DNA of 64,000 bases. Origin: Ferruginibacter sp. HRS2-29 (GTDB lineage: Bacteria > Bacteroidota > Bacteroidia > Chitinophagales > Chitinophagaceae). Positions 35,048 through 44,537 of this stretch are shown one piece after another. The number at the start of each line of letters is the position of its first letter. The stretch's first letter is position 1. The position numbers were made by a program, and so were the translations under genes. The stretch is taken from positions 1 through 64,000 of the forward strand of contig NZ_RJUB01000142.1 in NCBI RefSeq assembly GCF_024343615.1. Direction: 5' to 3'. Below the pieces are notes generated by a model that did no database searches, was not told where the DNA came from, and worked only from the letters and a program-made list of their open reading frames with translations.

Positions 35048-36970
35048 TTAATGCACGGCTACTTTTACACCAGCCATAGCCCGCAGTGTTTCTGCCACAC
35101 CGTTAGCATCAATACCTATTTCATTATAAAGTTCTTTTGGCGTACCATGTTCTACCAGCCTGTCGGGGATACCCATGATCTTTACATCGGCTTTGTAGCC
35201 ATGCTCATTCATGAATTCCAGCACAGCACTGCCGAAACCGCCTACGATGGTTCCATCTTCAATAGTAATGATCTTACTGTATTTGCTGAAAACCTCGTGC
35301 AGTAGTTCTTCATCGATCGGTTTCACAAACCGCATATCATAATGCGCCGGGTTGATCCCTTCATTCCGCACATCCCTGATGGCGGCAGCAGCAAAATTGC
35401 CCGGATGCCCAAACGACAGGATCGCGATCTCTTCACCATCTTTTATTTTTCTTCCTTTACCAATAGTGATCTCCTCAAAAGGTGTTTTCCATTCCGGCAT
35501 CGTTCCTTCGCCTCTCGGATAGCGGATCACGAACGGCAGTTTGGTACTTTCCAATTGCGACGTATACATCAGGTTGCGCAATTCTTTTTCGTTCATTGGT
35601 GCGCTGATGATCATGTTAGGAATGCAACGCATGTAGGCGATATCATAGCAACCGTGATGCGTTGGCCCATCTTCACCAACCAGCCCTGCCCTGTCGAGAC
35701 AGAAAACAACCGGTAATTTTTGGATGGCCACATCGTGTATCACCATATCATAAGCCCGCTGCATGAAGGAAGAATAGATGTTGCAAAACACTTTCATTCC
35801 CTGCGTAGCAAGTCCTGCACTCAATGTTACCGCATGTTGCTCGCAGATGCCTACGTCAAAAGCACGGTCAGGCATCTTGTCCATCATGAATTTCAATGAA
35901 GACCCGCTCGGCATCGCCGGTGTGATCCCCATAATGTTTTTATTTGCTTCCGCCAGCTCGATGATCGTATGACCGAATACATCCTGGTACTTAGGTGGCT
36001 GCGGTATATCAAATGTCTTTTTCTTTATTTCACCTGTCACCTTATCAAACAACCCCGGGGCATGCCACTTGGTCTGGTCTTTTTCAGCGAGTTCGTATCC
36101 TTTACCTTTTACGGTTTTGATGTGTAATAATTTCGGACCCGGAATATCTTTCAGGTCGTTCAATGTGTCTACCAGCTTCGCGATGTTGTGACCATCGATC
36201 GGGCCAAAATAACGCAGGTTCAACGCTTCAAACATATTGGCGCTGCTGGTCACCATCCCTTTCAGGCCTTCGGTCAGCTTTTGGGCCATTCCGCGGGTGA
36301 ATGATTTACCTACCGGCAGTTTGCCCAGGAGGTTCCATACATCGTCCTTCATCTTGTTGTAAGTGTGAGAAGTGGTGATGTCGGTCAGGTATTCTTTCAA
36401 TGCGCCCACATTCGGATCGATGCTCATGCAGTTATCGTTCAGGATGATGATCACATTGCTTTTTTCGATACCCGCATGGTTCATCGCTTCAAACGCAAGG
36501 CCCGCGGTCATCGACCCATCGCCGATCACAGCGATGTGTTGTTTGTCGAGCTCACCTTTGTACTGGCTGGCCATGGCCATACCCAACGCCGCGGAAATGG
36601 AAGTGGAAGAATGCCCCACGCCAAACGTATCGTATTCGCTTTCGCTTCTTTTAGGGAAACCGCTCAGTCCGTGATATTTTCGGTTGGTTGGAAAAACATC
36701 CCTTCTGCCGGTGAGTATCTTGTGGCCGTAAGCCTGGTGCCCCACATCCCACACCAGCTGGTCGTACGGTGTATTGAACACGTAATGAAGTGCTACGCTC
36801 AATTCCACCACACCCAGGCTTGCGCCAAAGTGGCCACCATAAATGCTTACCACATCGATAATGTATTGACGTAATTCAGTGCAAACCTCGTGCAACTGGT
36901 CTTTAGAAAGTTTTTTCAGGTCGGCAGGGCTGTTGATCTCAGCCAACAGATGCCCGGGAAGTATTTCCAT
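35048..36970 (-). CDS. dxs: 1-deoxy-D-xylulose-5-phosphate synthase
   Basis: Thiamine-diphosphate enzyme that condenses pyruvate and glyceraldehyde 3-phosphate, the first and flux-controlling step of the MEP isoprenoid pathway. The TPP motif begins at GDGSMTAGLAFEAMNHAG (about 149-166) and ends near ILNDN; the GHSSTSISAALGMA segment and the pyrimidine domain with DVGICEQHAVTLSAG are intact. The length of 640 residues is normal. It shows the organism uses the MEP route, which supplies the undecaprenyl carrier used by MraY, MurG and UppP here. Confidence 0.98.
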   Translation of the reverse strand: MEILPGHLLAEINSPADLKKLSKDQLHEVCTELRQYIIDVVSIYGGHFGASLGVVELSVALHYVFNTPYDQLVWDVGHQAYGHKILTGRRDVFPTNRKYHGLSGFPKRSESEYDTFGVGHSSTSISAALGMAMASQYKGELDKQHIAVIGDGSMTAGLAFEAMNHAGIEKSNVIIILNDNCMSIDPNVGALKEYLTDITTSHTYNKMKDDVWNLLGKLPVGKSFTRGMAQKLTEGLKGMVTSSANMFEALNLRYFGPIDGHNIAKLVDTLNDLKDIPGPKLLHIKTVKGKGYELAEKDQTKWHAPGLFDKVTGEIKKKTFDIPQPPKYQDVFGHTIIELAEANKNIMGITPAMPSGSSLKFMMDKMPDRAFDVGICEQHAVTLSAGLATQGMKVFCNIYSSFMQRAYDMVIHDVAIQKLPVVFCLDRAGLVGEDGPTHHGCYDIAYMRCIPNMIISAPMNEKELRNLMYTSQLESTKLPFVIRYPRGEGTMPEWKTPFEEITIGKGRKIKDGEEIAILSFGHPGNFAAAAIRDVRNEGINPAHYDMRFVKPIDEELLHEVFSKYSKIITIEDGTIVGGFGSAVLEFMNEHGYKADVKIMGIPDRLVEHGTPKELYNEIGIDANGVAETLRAMAGVKVAVH

Positions 36971-37257
36971 TAAAATAAAATATCCGTAAAGGTAATCAGG
37001 ATTTGCAGGATTAAAAGCATTTTTACTAAAAAATAACCAGTTGACAACTCATGGGAGTTGTCAACTCGGGTGAGTAGACAACTCAAGTCTTCTGAATGCC
37101 CCTTTGAGGGGAATTTTTGCAACATATTCACTCTCATAACCCACTTGTTTCCAATTTTGTAGCCAGAAATGCCTTTATCAGCAGCGGCACCCTGCTTGGC
37201 ATCAATTTTTCATAAATAACACAGGCACACCAACATTTACCCGCCTTAAACTCATTT
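36971..37257. repeat. dxs upstream region with REP-like palindrome
   Basis: AGTTGACAACTC (37039-37050) and GAGTTGTCAACT (37055-37066) form an inverted repeat around ATGG, followed by a partial unit (TGAGTAGACAACTCA, 37071-37085). CCCCT-TTG-AGGGG (37099-37111) is a second small hairpin before a T-run. The rest, which must hold the promoters of dxs and the divergent AsmA-like gene, shows no further clear motif. Confidence 0.65.
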
Positions 37258-39393
37258 ATGAAAAAAACGATCAGGATCATTGTATTGGCAATAGTTATCA
37301 TACTGGGTGGCGCATTCCTTTACTGGCAGTTCATAAAAAAAGGCGTGGTGAAAAATGCCCTCGAAAAAGCGGTTTCAAATGGCACCGATAGCCTCTATTA
37401 CGTTAAATATGAAAGCTCCGTCATTGATGAACTGAATGGCAATGCCACATTTACCAACATTGTTATGCAATCCGACTCCCTCCAGGAAAAATTATTGCTG
37501 GATGACACTTCCGTTTCTGCCACTATCTTCAACGTACGCATCGGGCAACTGAAGATCACCGGCGCCAACATTCCATCGTTCCTGCAAAAAAATACCATTG
37601 AGGCCAATCGTATCGAGATCATTCGCCCCGTCATCACCATCATCAATACCGGTAAACAGGAAAATGTAGAATTATCCGCCAGGGATTCCCTGGCACTTTA
37701 TGACCGGCTTACCGGCAAATTCAAAAGTATACAAGCGGGGCAGATCGATATCGTAGACGCCACCATCGCTTTTGCGAAAGGCAAAAAATCACCTCATACA
37801 ACCCTGCAGGATCTTTCGGTCACATTGAAAAATCTGAAGATCGACAGCACCCGCAATTATGATAACATAATAAGTTATTTTGTAAAAGATGTGATTGCCA
37901 AGGTAAAACAGGTAAACACAACCAGTGAAAAAACCGGCCAGCTATTTACTTTTGAAAATATAGAATACAACGCCCCTGCCCGTTTTCTGCGGATCGGCAA
38001 AGTGATGCAGAAAGATCCAAAGACCAATAAGGTTTTACTACAGCTTACAGGCAATAAGATAAGCGGGATATCTACCAATGATTTTATTCTTAACAAAAAA
38101 CTGAAAGCCGATTCGCTTGTGACCGAGGGGGGCTCAGTAAGTATTTACCGCAGTAAAAAAGCAGGTTCAGCTGGTGAAGAGATGGAGATAGACAATGACT
38201 TTTTTGATGAAGCATTGATCAGTAATATCCGCCTTGGAAATACCACGCTCAGCATTTTCAATAAAGCCACGCCGAACGCGGAGCCGCTCATTTTGAAAAA
38301 TGTGAAATTCAATGCCCGTAACCTGGATGATATCTACAACGGCACCAACCTGAAAAGGCTCATCGGGAACAGTAACTGGAATATGGCGGCCGATGGGATC
38401 ACCTTAAAGACAAAAGACAATAAATACAAAGTGGAGATCGGGCCATTCCGGCTCAACAATGATCAGTCGACCATACACGTAAATTACATAGCAGTCCGCC
38501 CGTTACTGACAGCCGCTGAGTTTGTACGGCAATTGAAAGTGCAGAAAGACCGGTTCGACATCCGGGTAAATAATATCCATTTAACAGGGGCGGATGTCCG
38601 CAGTTTGATCACGGATCAAAAACTGGTCGCGGAGAATGCTTCGATGCAACTCTTGCTCAGCATTTTTAACGATCGTACTGTGCCTTACGATCTTTCGAGC
38701 AAGATCGGCAACTATCCGCAGCAGCAACTGGTGAAACTGGATTTCCCGATCTATATCAAAAGAGTGGTGATAAAGAATGGCAATGTATTGTATCGCGAAC
38801 GTGGACGACTTTCGAAACAAACCGGCGATGTGACTTTTAAAAATATCAATGCAACGATCGACAATGTAACGAACATCAAGGAAAAGATAGCGGCAAACAG
38901 CAATATGACCCTTACGGCCAACACAAAATTCCTGGGCGTAGCGAATATAAATACCGTGTGGAAATTATCGCTCAGCTCAACTACCGGCGAATTCAGCGCC
39001 AGCGGTACTTCGGGGCCATTTGATGCTACAAAGCTGAGTGCCATCACTGAGCCATTGGGTGCGGCTACCATCAAAAAAGGAAATATAGTTTCCCTGAAAT
39101 TTGACCTGAAAGGAGATGACTTAAAAGCTTCCGGAACGGAAACATTGTTGTATAACAACCTGAAAATTTCACTGCTGAAAGCAAATGAAGACAGCACAGA
39201 CGAACTCAGGAAAAAAGGCCTTGTAAGCCTGGTGGCAAACATTTTCACCAAAGACCAGAACCCTTCAAATGGCAATACACGCAGTGTGAAAATTGAAAAT
39301 GAACGGGATATTACAAAATCCTTTTTCTTTCTTTTATGGAAGAGTGTATTCGTTGGCGCAAAAAGAACTACGGCCGGAAAAAATGATTTTTAG
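37258..39393 (+). CDS. AsmA-like membrane-anchored protein
   Basis: A 711-residue protein with a single N-terminal membrane segment (about 5-24, IRIIVLAIVIILGGAFLYW) and a long periplasmic part rich in beta-strands. The pattern of short amphipathic strands with LDLDLKN-like periodicity resembles AsmA and DUF748 proteins, which are now thought to move lipids between membranes. I see no sharper motif. It stands alone, and its stop is followed by an ATGTTATAA word hairpin (39411-39450). Confidence 0.65.
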   Translation: MKKTIRIIVLAIVIILGGAFLYWQFIKKGVVKNALEKAVSNGTDSLYYVKYESSVIDELNGNATFTNIVMQSDSLQEKLLLDDTSVSATIFNVRIGQLKITGANIPSFLQKNTIEANRIEIIRPVITIINTGKQENVELSARDSLALYDRLTGKFKSIQAGQIDIVDATIAFAKGKKSPHTTLQDLSVTLKNLKIDSTRNYDNIISYFVKDVIAKVKQVNTTSEKTGQLFTFENIEYNAPARFLRIGKVMQKDPKTNKVLLQLTGNKISGISTNDFILNKKLKADSLVTEGGSVSIYRSKKAGSAGEEMEIDNDFFDEALISNIRLGNTTLSIFNKATPNAEPLILKNVKFNARNLDDIYNGTNLKRLIGNSNWNMAADGITLKTKDNKYKVEIGPFRLNNDQSTIHVNYIAVRPLLTAAEFVRQLKVQKDRFDIRVNNIHLTGADVRSLITDQKLVAENASMQLLLSIFNDRTVPYDLSSKIGNYPQQQLVKLDFPIYIKRVVIKNGNVLYRERGRLSKQTGDVTFKNINATIDNVTNIKEKIAANSNMTLTANTKFLGVANINTVWKLSLSSTTGEFSASGTSGPFDATKLSAITEPLGAATIKKGNIVSLKFDLKGDDLKASGTETLLYNNLKISLLKANEDSTDELRKKGLVSLVANIFTKDQNPSNGNTRSVKIENERDITKSFFFLLWKSVFVGAKRTTAGKNDF

Positions 39394-39395
39394 GA

Positions 39396-39450
39396 ATGTT
39401 ATAAGAGATTATGTTATAAATTAATTTTATTACATACCGGGTTATAACAT
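39396..39450. repeat. ATGTTATAA word hairpin
   Basis: ATGTTATAA occurs directly at 39397-39405 and 39411-39419, and its complement TTATAACAT at 39442-39450, so either copy can pair with the right arm. It lies between convergent genes. Confidence 0.5.
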
Positions 39451-39501
39451 TTACAGGATTTTCATTTTAATCCGTTGATTTATTAAGAAATTAAGTAAAT
39501 A

Positions 39502-40230
39502 TCATATCCCGGCAAATTTCATAAGGTTTAAAATGCTATCGGGATCGGGACTGTTGGCAAAGAATTTATCCGCTTCGCTGGCTTTGCAAACACCCGGGTA
39601 ATCTCCTTCGAAGATCCCCATATCGAGTATGATCTGCATGTGCAGATGTGGCGGCCAGTTGCCGTTTTCTGCAGGCCCGCCAAAATGTGCGAATGTTTCC
39701 CCTCTTGTAATGAATTGTCCCGAGCGGATGTTGGCGATATCTTTCAATGCAAGATGCCCGTATAAAATATAAAAGTTGAGCATATCCACCTGGTGCTGCA
39801 GAATGATGGTGGCACCGTAATCGCCGAAATTATCATTGAATGCGTAGCTATGTACCATACCGCCGAGCGGTGTAGCGACAGGCGTATCTTCATCACCCCA
39901 TATGTCGACTCCAAGATGAAGATTGCGAGGCTCTTCCTTTAATGAAATTTCTTCTGAAAGGTTGTGGTCAAAAAGGCCGCTTCTGCGGTACATATTGCGG
40001 GTTTCGCGGTAACCGCCAATCAGGAATTTTGCACCGGATTTCTCTCTCTGGCTGTTTATAAAATCTGATAAAGCATCGGTAGTTCCATAATTTTTTTCAG
40101 AAAAATTCTTATTTGCCGGAGAAAGATCGAGTAACGCCAGTTTTTCATTATGAGGATTGAAGGGAACAACCGGATGAAACTGGTGAGCGGTCTTTTGAAT
40201 GATGGCGGCGAAGTCTTTTAGTGGGATCAT
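39502..40230 (-). CDS. M23-family metallopeptidase-like protein
   Basis: A 242-residue protein with the LytM/M23 fold. The zinc ligands are visible: HLGVDIWG (H..D) near 135, and HLHM (HxH) near 208 in GNWPPHLHMQII; YGHL near 177 provides the catalytic-side histidine. Family members cut peptide cross-links in peptidoglycan. No signal peptide is seen at the N-terminus (MIPLKDFAAIIQ), which is odd for a cell-wall hydrolase and is common to a Bacteroidota subgroup. Whether it is exported by another route or acts on another peptide is unknown. Confidence 0.85.
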   Translation of the reverse strand: MIPLKDFAAIIQKTAHQFHPVVPFNPHNEKLALLDLSPANKNFSEKNYGTTDALSDFINSQREKSGAKFLIGGYRETRNMYRRSGLFDHNLSEEISLKEEPRNLHLGVDIWGDEDTPVATPLGGMVHSYAFNDNFGDYGATIILQHQVDMLNFYILYGHLALKDIANIRSGQFITRGETFAHFGGPAENGNWPPHLHMQIILDMGIFEGDYPGVCKASEADKFFANSPDPDSILNLMKFAGI

Positions 40231-40253
40231 GGGGTAAAATTAAGGGAATTGCT

Positions 40254-40320
40254 GTGAGTAGTCAACTCATAGCAGTTGACTACTCACAGGAGTTGACAAC
40301 TGCTATGAGTTGACTACTCC
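40254..40320. repeat. REP palindromes downstream of the tyrosine transposase
   Basis: GTGAGTAGTCAACT (40254-40267) and AGTTGACTACTCAC (40274-40287) form a perfect 14-bp stem with a CATAGC loop. A second unit follows at 40289-40320 (GGAGTTGACAACT with AGTTGACTACTCC). GTAG and GGAG at the stem feet fit the tetranucleotide mark of known REPs. Confidence 0.8.
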
Positions 40321-40323
40321 ATA

Positions 40324-40983
40324 TTATTCGCCAGAAAGTTCATGCTTTTCATATACAGTCGACATCGACAGATGAACGTCTATGAATTTTTCTCTCCCAT
40401 CAAAAAGAACCAAAACTTTTTCTTTGCTCACAAATGTTTTTGCATCTCCGATTATCAACTGGTACGATGACCATTTATAATTTATAAAATCTTTAAAAAA
40501 GCCATGTTTTAAAGTATTTGAATGAACATAAACAAAGAGACGTATTAAATGTTCTTCATCAGCCACATCTATTCTTGTAAATGGCCGGTTAAACAAATGA
40601 CCTTTTCGATTATGAACTGTATTGAATGTCCGGGTATATGAAATAAAAAACCTGCTGAATTGCTGTTTAATCACTTCGTGAAAAGTACATTCTCCCCCCA
40701 GGTACTTTTTTTGAGTAATTGTAAGGTCTTTTGTATGAAATGTCGTTAACAGATCAAATATATCTTTCTCTGTTTTCATTTTCAAAACCCAGTGAACATG
40801 ATTATCCAAAAGATTGTAAGAAAACGTATCTACAAATTCACCTAAGAAACGCTGATACTTTTTCAGAAAGTCATACCTGTCATTTTCATCAAAAAAAATC
40901 AACTGATTCCCAATACTCTTGCAGATGACGTGGTAAAATTTTTGCTCTTCGAAATGAGCTGTAAATTTTGGAGGTGTTGGCAT
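40324..40983 (-). CDS. REP-associated tyrosine transposase (RAYT)
   Basis: A 219-residue single-strand nickase-like protein of the Y1 transposase fold (IS200/IS605-like). The HUH metal motif is H62-V-H64 in DNHVHWVLKM. The likely nucleophile is Tyr116 in ISYTRTFN, followed by the conserved RKGHLFNRPFTR and LIRLFVYVHSNTLKHG region. The frame is intact and the gene is bounded on both sides by GAGTTGACAACTC-type palindromes, the usual arrangement of RAYTs with their REP substrates. RAYTs are single-copy, domesticated relatives of transposases thought to spread REPs. Confidence 0.92.
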   Translation of the reverse strand: MPTPPKFTAHFEEQKFYHVICKSIGNQLIFFDENDRYDFLKKYQRFLGEFVDTFSYNLLDNHVHWVLKMKTEKDIFDLLTTFHTKDLTITQKKYLGGECTFHEVIKQQFSRFFISYTRTFNTVHNRKGHLFNRPFTRIDVADEEHLIRLFVYVHSNTLKHGFFKDFINYKWSSYQLIIGDAKTFVSKEKVLVLFDGREKFIDVHLSMSTVYEKHELSGE

Positions 40984-41058
40984 ACACTAAAGTAGGCAGT
41001 ACGACCTTTCTGAAAAAAGGAAAAACAACCGATTTTTACGTTTTTTTTCTCAAAAAAG

Positions 41059-41141
41059 CGAGTGGACTACTCCTTCGAGTTGACAACTGCAATGAGTTGA
41101 CAACTGCAATGAGTTGTCAACTCGAAGGAGTAGTCCACTCG
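41059..41141. repeat. 30-bp perfect inverted repeat upstream of the tyrosine transposase
   Basis: The arms at 41059-41088 and 41112-41141 are perfectly complementary over 30 bases; each contains GGACTACTCCTTCGAGTTGA or its complement. The 23-base loop holds another GAGTTGACAACT copy, so the structure is three to four nested REP units. It lies between the transposase start and the leuS stop, and may also terminate leuS. Confidence 0.85.
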
Positions 41142-41159
41142 AGAAAACAGGTGTCGACC

Positions 41160-44153
41160 TTATATCACCACGTTCACCATCTTTCCCTTCACAAATATTA
41201 TCTTCTTCGGCTCCTTTCCTTCCAGCCATTTTTGCACCACTTCATTCGCCAGCACCATTTCCCTCACCGCCGGCTCTTCGGCATCGGTAGCAATATTGAT
41301 ACTCGTACGCAATTTACCATTTACCGAAACAGGATACTCCTTCGTAGCTTCTACCAGGTATTTCGCTTCAAATGCCGGATATGCCGCATCCAACACCGAA
41401 CCCTCATTTCCCAACGCATCCCAAAGCTCTTCCGCAATATGCGGTGCATACGGCGTGATCAGTATCAACAACTGCTCCAGCACTTCTTTTTTATGGCACT
41501 TCAGATCGGCCAATTCGTTCACGCTGATCATAAACGCACTCACCGCTGTATTGTACGAAAACTGCTCCGTATCACTGTCGATCTTTTTGATTGTTTTGTG
41601 CAACACTTTCAATTCCGCATCCGTAGCTTTTTCATCTGTCCACACTTTTCCTTTCAGCTCATCAAAAAACAACCGCCACAACTTTCTCAGAAAACGATGC
41701 ACCCCTTCAATACCTTTCGTATCCCATGGCTTGCTCATCTCTACCGGGCCAAGGAACATTTCGTACATGCGGAAAGTATCGGCGCCGTATTTGTCACATA
41801 ATTCATCCGGATTGATTGTATTAAATTTTGATTTAGACATTTTTTCAACCTCTCTACTACAGATAAAAATTCCATTCATTGTAAGGAATTCAGCATCACT
41901 AAAACGGGAGTTTTCCTTCTTTAATTTTTCTTCATCTAATTCATCTTTGTAATTAACATATTCAATCGGAACATGAACTTTGTAATAGTTATTTATTGGA
42001 TGCACCGCGAGAATTTCTTCTAATTCATTTTTACTAATTTCGTCTGCAACTTGTTTTAATAGGATAGTATAAATCTTATCCTGAAATTCCATATGATTTT
42101 TTTCTTCCTCAGTTGTAGGGAAATTATGAGTAATTCGCACGTACTTCATTAAATCCTCAGAAATATAGAAATTGATTGCTTCAGGATTTTTGAATTTACT
42201 TTTTATCTTATTGATTTTAACTTGCTGCTCTTCATTTAGCTTAGCCATTAAGTTCGTTCCGAAATTAAATCCAATCACATTTGCGAATGCGCTGACTCCC
42301 TGTATCATCCCCTGGTTCACCAGCTTCTTAAAAGGCTCATCAAAGCCTATCAATCCCAGATCATACATCACCTTCGTCCACATACGGCTGTACAGCAAAT
42401 GCCCTACCGCATGCTCCGTTCCGCCAATGTATACATCCACCTGGTTCCAGTAATCGCTGGCTTTGCGGTCGCAGAAAGTGGCATCATTCTGCGGATCCAT
42501 ATACCTCAGGAAATACCACGACGAGCCCGCATAACCCGGCATAGTGCTGGTTTCGTAATGCTGCGCCGTCCATTCGGGAATGTTCGCCAGCGGGCCTTCG
42601 CCTTCCGGGCCGGGGCCGTATTTCTCTACGTGAGGTAGTTCCAGGGGCAATTCATTTTCCTCCAGTGGCACGGCCACCCCATCGATCCATTTGATCGGGA
42701 ACGGTTCGCCCCAATAACGTTGCCTGCTGAAACCCGCATCCCGCATGCGATAATTCTTTTTACGCTTGCCGATACCCAGTTCTTCTATTTTGTCTATTGC
42801 CACACCAATTGCATCTTTCATCAGCAGACCTGTAAGAAAGCCGGAGTTTTCCAAGGTTGCCTCTTTGGTAGGATTGGCTTCTTCCCCATTGTAAAAATCG
42901 CCGATGATATTTGTGATGGATATATTAAAATGTCTGGCGAAGCCATAATCCCGCTGATCGCCGCAAGGCACCGCCATGATGGCGCCGGTACCATATCCGG
43001 CCAATACATACTCCGCTATCCAAACGGGTATCTTCTTCGTTTCATCAAAAGGGTTGATCGCATACGCTCCCGTAAAACAACCGGTCACCTGCTTCACTTC
43101 CGCCATACGCTCGCGGTCGCTACGGCTTTTCACGTAAGTAAGATATTCGTCTACGCTTGCCCGTTGGTCTGCAGTAGTGATCTGATTTACAAGTTCATGC
43201 TCCGGTGCCAACACGAGAAAATCTACTCCGAAGATGGTATCGGGTCTCGTGGTGTATACTTTAACCGACAACGGACCGTCTGTGGCCGGTTGTCCGTCGT
43301 CGCTTTTCGCGATAGCAAACTCCATTTCAGCGCCTTCACTTTTGCCTATCCAGTTGCGCTGCATTTCTTTCATCGCATCGCTGAAGTTCACTGTTTCCAG
43401 TCCTTGCAGCAACCTATCCGCATAGGCGGTGATACGCAGGTACCACTGGCGCATTTTCTTTTTTACTACCGGGAAACCGCCCCGTTCACTCACACCGTTT
43501 ACCACTTCATCGTTGGCCAGCACTGTTCCAAGCGCTTCACACCAGTTCACTTCCCCGAAAGAGGAAAATGCCAGGCGGCGTTGCATCAGGATATCTTCCT
43601 GCTCTTTTTTAGAAAAATTATTCCATTGCTCTGCGGTAAAATCCTTATTGCCGCTGGTCTCATATTTTTTTATCAGATCTGCGATAGGCCTCGCCTTCTG
43701 CTGTGTATTGCAGAAATAACTATTGAACAATTGCAGGAAAAGCCATTGTGTCCATTTATAATATTTCGGGTCGCTGGTGCGTACTTCGCGGTCCCAGTCG
43801 TAACAAAACCCGATCTTATCCAGCTGACTTTTGAACGTACTGATATTTTTTTCGGTGGTATCCGCCGGATGCTGCCCGGTTTCGATGGCGTATTGTTCGG
43901 CCGGCAACCCGAAGCTGTCGAACCCCATCGGGTGCAATACATTGAACCCTTTGAGGCGTTTGTAGCGACTGTAAATATCACTGGCGATGTATCCCAACGG
44001 ATGCCCCACATGAAGCCCGGCGCCACTTGGGTAAGGAAACATATCCAGCACATAACATTTAGGCCTGGTGCTTTCATTGGTCACCGAATAAGTTTTATTC
44101 TCTTTCCAGCTTTGCTGCCATTTCTTTTCAATTTCTCTGAAGTTGTATTCCAT
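41160..44153 (-). CDS. leuS: Leucyl-tRNA synthetase
   Basis: Class I synthetase that charges tRNA-Leu, with an editing domain. The HIGH motif is HVGH in SGAGLHVGHPLGY (about 43-55), the editing site has TTRPDTIFGVDF and GTGAIMAVPCGDQRD, and the KMSKS motif is in VEKMSKSKFNT. At 997 residues it is longer than the usual 860-950. The excess lies before KMSKS, in a Lys/Glu/Asn-rich block (from FNFGTNLMAKLNEE to about HPINNYYKVH) encoded by clearly AT-richer DNA at 41820-42290. The frame is unbroken and all catalytic motifs are intact, so the enzyme should work. Confidence 0.97.
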   Translation of the reverse strand: MEYNFREIEKKWQQSWKENKTYSVTNESTRPKCYVLDMFPYPSGAGLHVGHPLGYIASDIYSRYKRLKGFNVLHPMGFDSFGLPAEQYAIETGQHPADTTEKNISTFKSQLDKIGFCYDWDREVRTSDPKYYKWTQWLFLQLFNSYFCNTQQKARPIADLIKKYETSGNKDFTAEQWNNFSKKEQEDILMQRRLAFSSFGEVNWCEALGTVLANDEVVNGVSERGGFPVVKKKMRQWYLRITAYADRLLQGLETVNFSDAMKEMQRNWIGKSEGAEMEFAIAKSDDGQPATDGPLSVKVYTTRPDTIFGVDFLVLAPEHELVNQITTADQRASVDEYLTYVKSRSDRERMAEVKQVTGCFTGAYAINPFDETKKIPVWIAEYVLAGYGTGAIMAVPCGDQRDYGFARHFNISITNIIGDFYNGEEANPTKEATLENSGFLTGLLMKDAIGVAIDKIEELGIGKRKKNYRMRDAGFSRQRYWGEPFPIKWIDGVAVPLEENELPLELPHVEKYGPGPEGEGPLANIPEWTAQHYETSTMPGYAGSSWYFLRYMDPQNDATFCDRKASDYWNQVDVYIGGTEHAVGHLLYSRMWTKVMYDLGLIGFDEPFKKLVNQGMIQGVSAFANVIGFNFGTNLMAKLNEEQQVKINKIKSKFKNPEAINFYISEDLMKYVRITHNFPTTEEEKNHMEFQDKIYTILLKQVADEISKNELEEILAVHPINNYYKVHVPIEYVNYKDELDEEKLKKENSRFSDAEFLTMNGIFICSREVEKMSKSKFNTINPDELCDKYGADTFRMYEMFLGPVEMSKPWDTKGIEGVHRFLRKLWRLFFDELKGKVWTDEKATDAELKVLHKTIKKIDSDTEQFSYNTAVSAFMISVNELADLKCHKKEVLEQLLILITPYAPHIAEELWDALGNEGSVLDAAYPAFEAKYLVEATKEYPVSVNGKLRTSINIATDAEEPAVREMVLANEVVQKWLEGKEPKKIIFVKGKMVNVVI

Positions 44154-44537
44154 TATACATTTTGGAGTTTATATTTTTTGAAGGTTCTACAACAGTAGCG
44201 GGTGGAGGATAATTGATCGTTTGCGAAGCTATCTCTGCGAAAACTCTATCAAATCTGGCTCTCAGCGGCAAAGAAGATATCTCAACCGCAGAGAACAGGA
44301 GAAACGCAGAGGTTTCGCAGAGATCATAAATTACAAAACTTCTCAAACGATCAATAACCCGTCACTCGTAACCCGCAACCATTTTCTTTTTAACAAATAA
44401 ATATGTTGCCGTTATGCAGCATAAAAACATATTTGACGTAAAATCGTTTTTTGTAGTTGGCAAAAATAAAGCAAACAAGCTAAAATCCTTTATTTTTGTA
44501 GACCTTACAATCATTCATCAATCAAGCAAGGTAAATT
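44154..44537. other. leuS-ftsX divergent intergenic region
   Basis: ATCTCTGCGAAA (44231-44242) pairs with TTTCGCAGAGAT (44313-44324), with more CGCAGAG words between (44287-44311), another short-word hairpin. TATTTTTG at 44491-44498 is a perfect -7 box about 40 bases before the ftsX start. I see no other gene here. Confidence 0.55.

Noticed and set aside
39502-40230. Signal peptide for the M23-like protein
   Set aside because: The N-terminus is polar and no upstream start adds a hydrophobic segment.
41820-42290. AT-rich part of leuS as a frameshift or inserted gene
   Set aside because: The reading frame continues unbroken and the flanking catalytic motifs are in the right order.
42720-44198. 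492-codon plus-strand frame antisense to leuS
   Set aside because: LeuRS is certain on the other strand; the antisense product has no recognisable domain.
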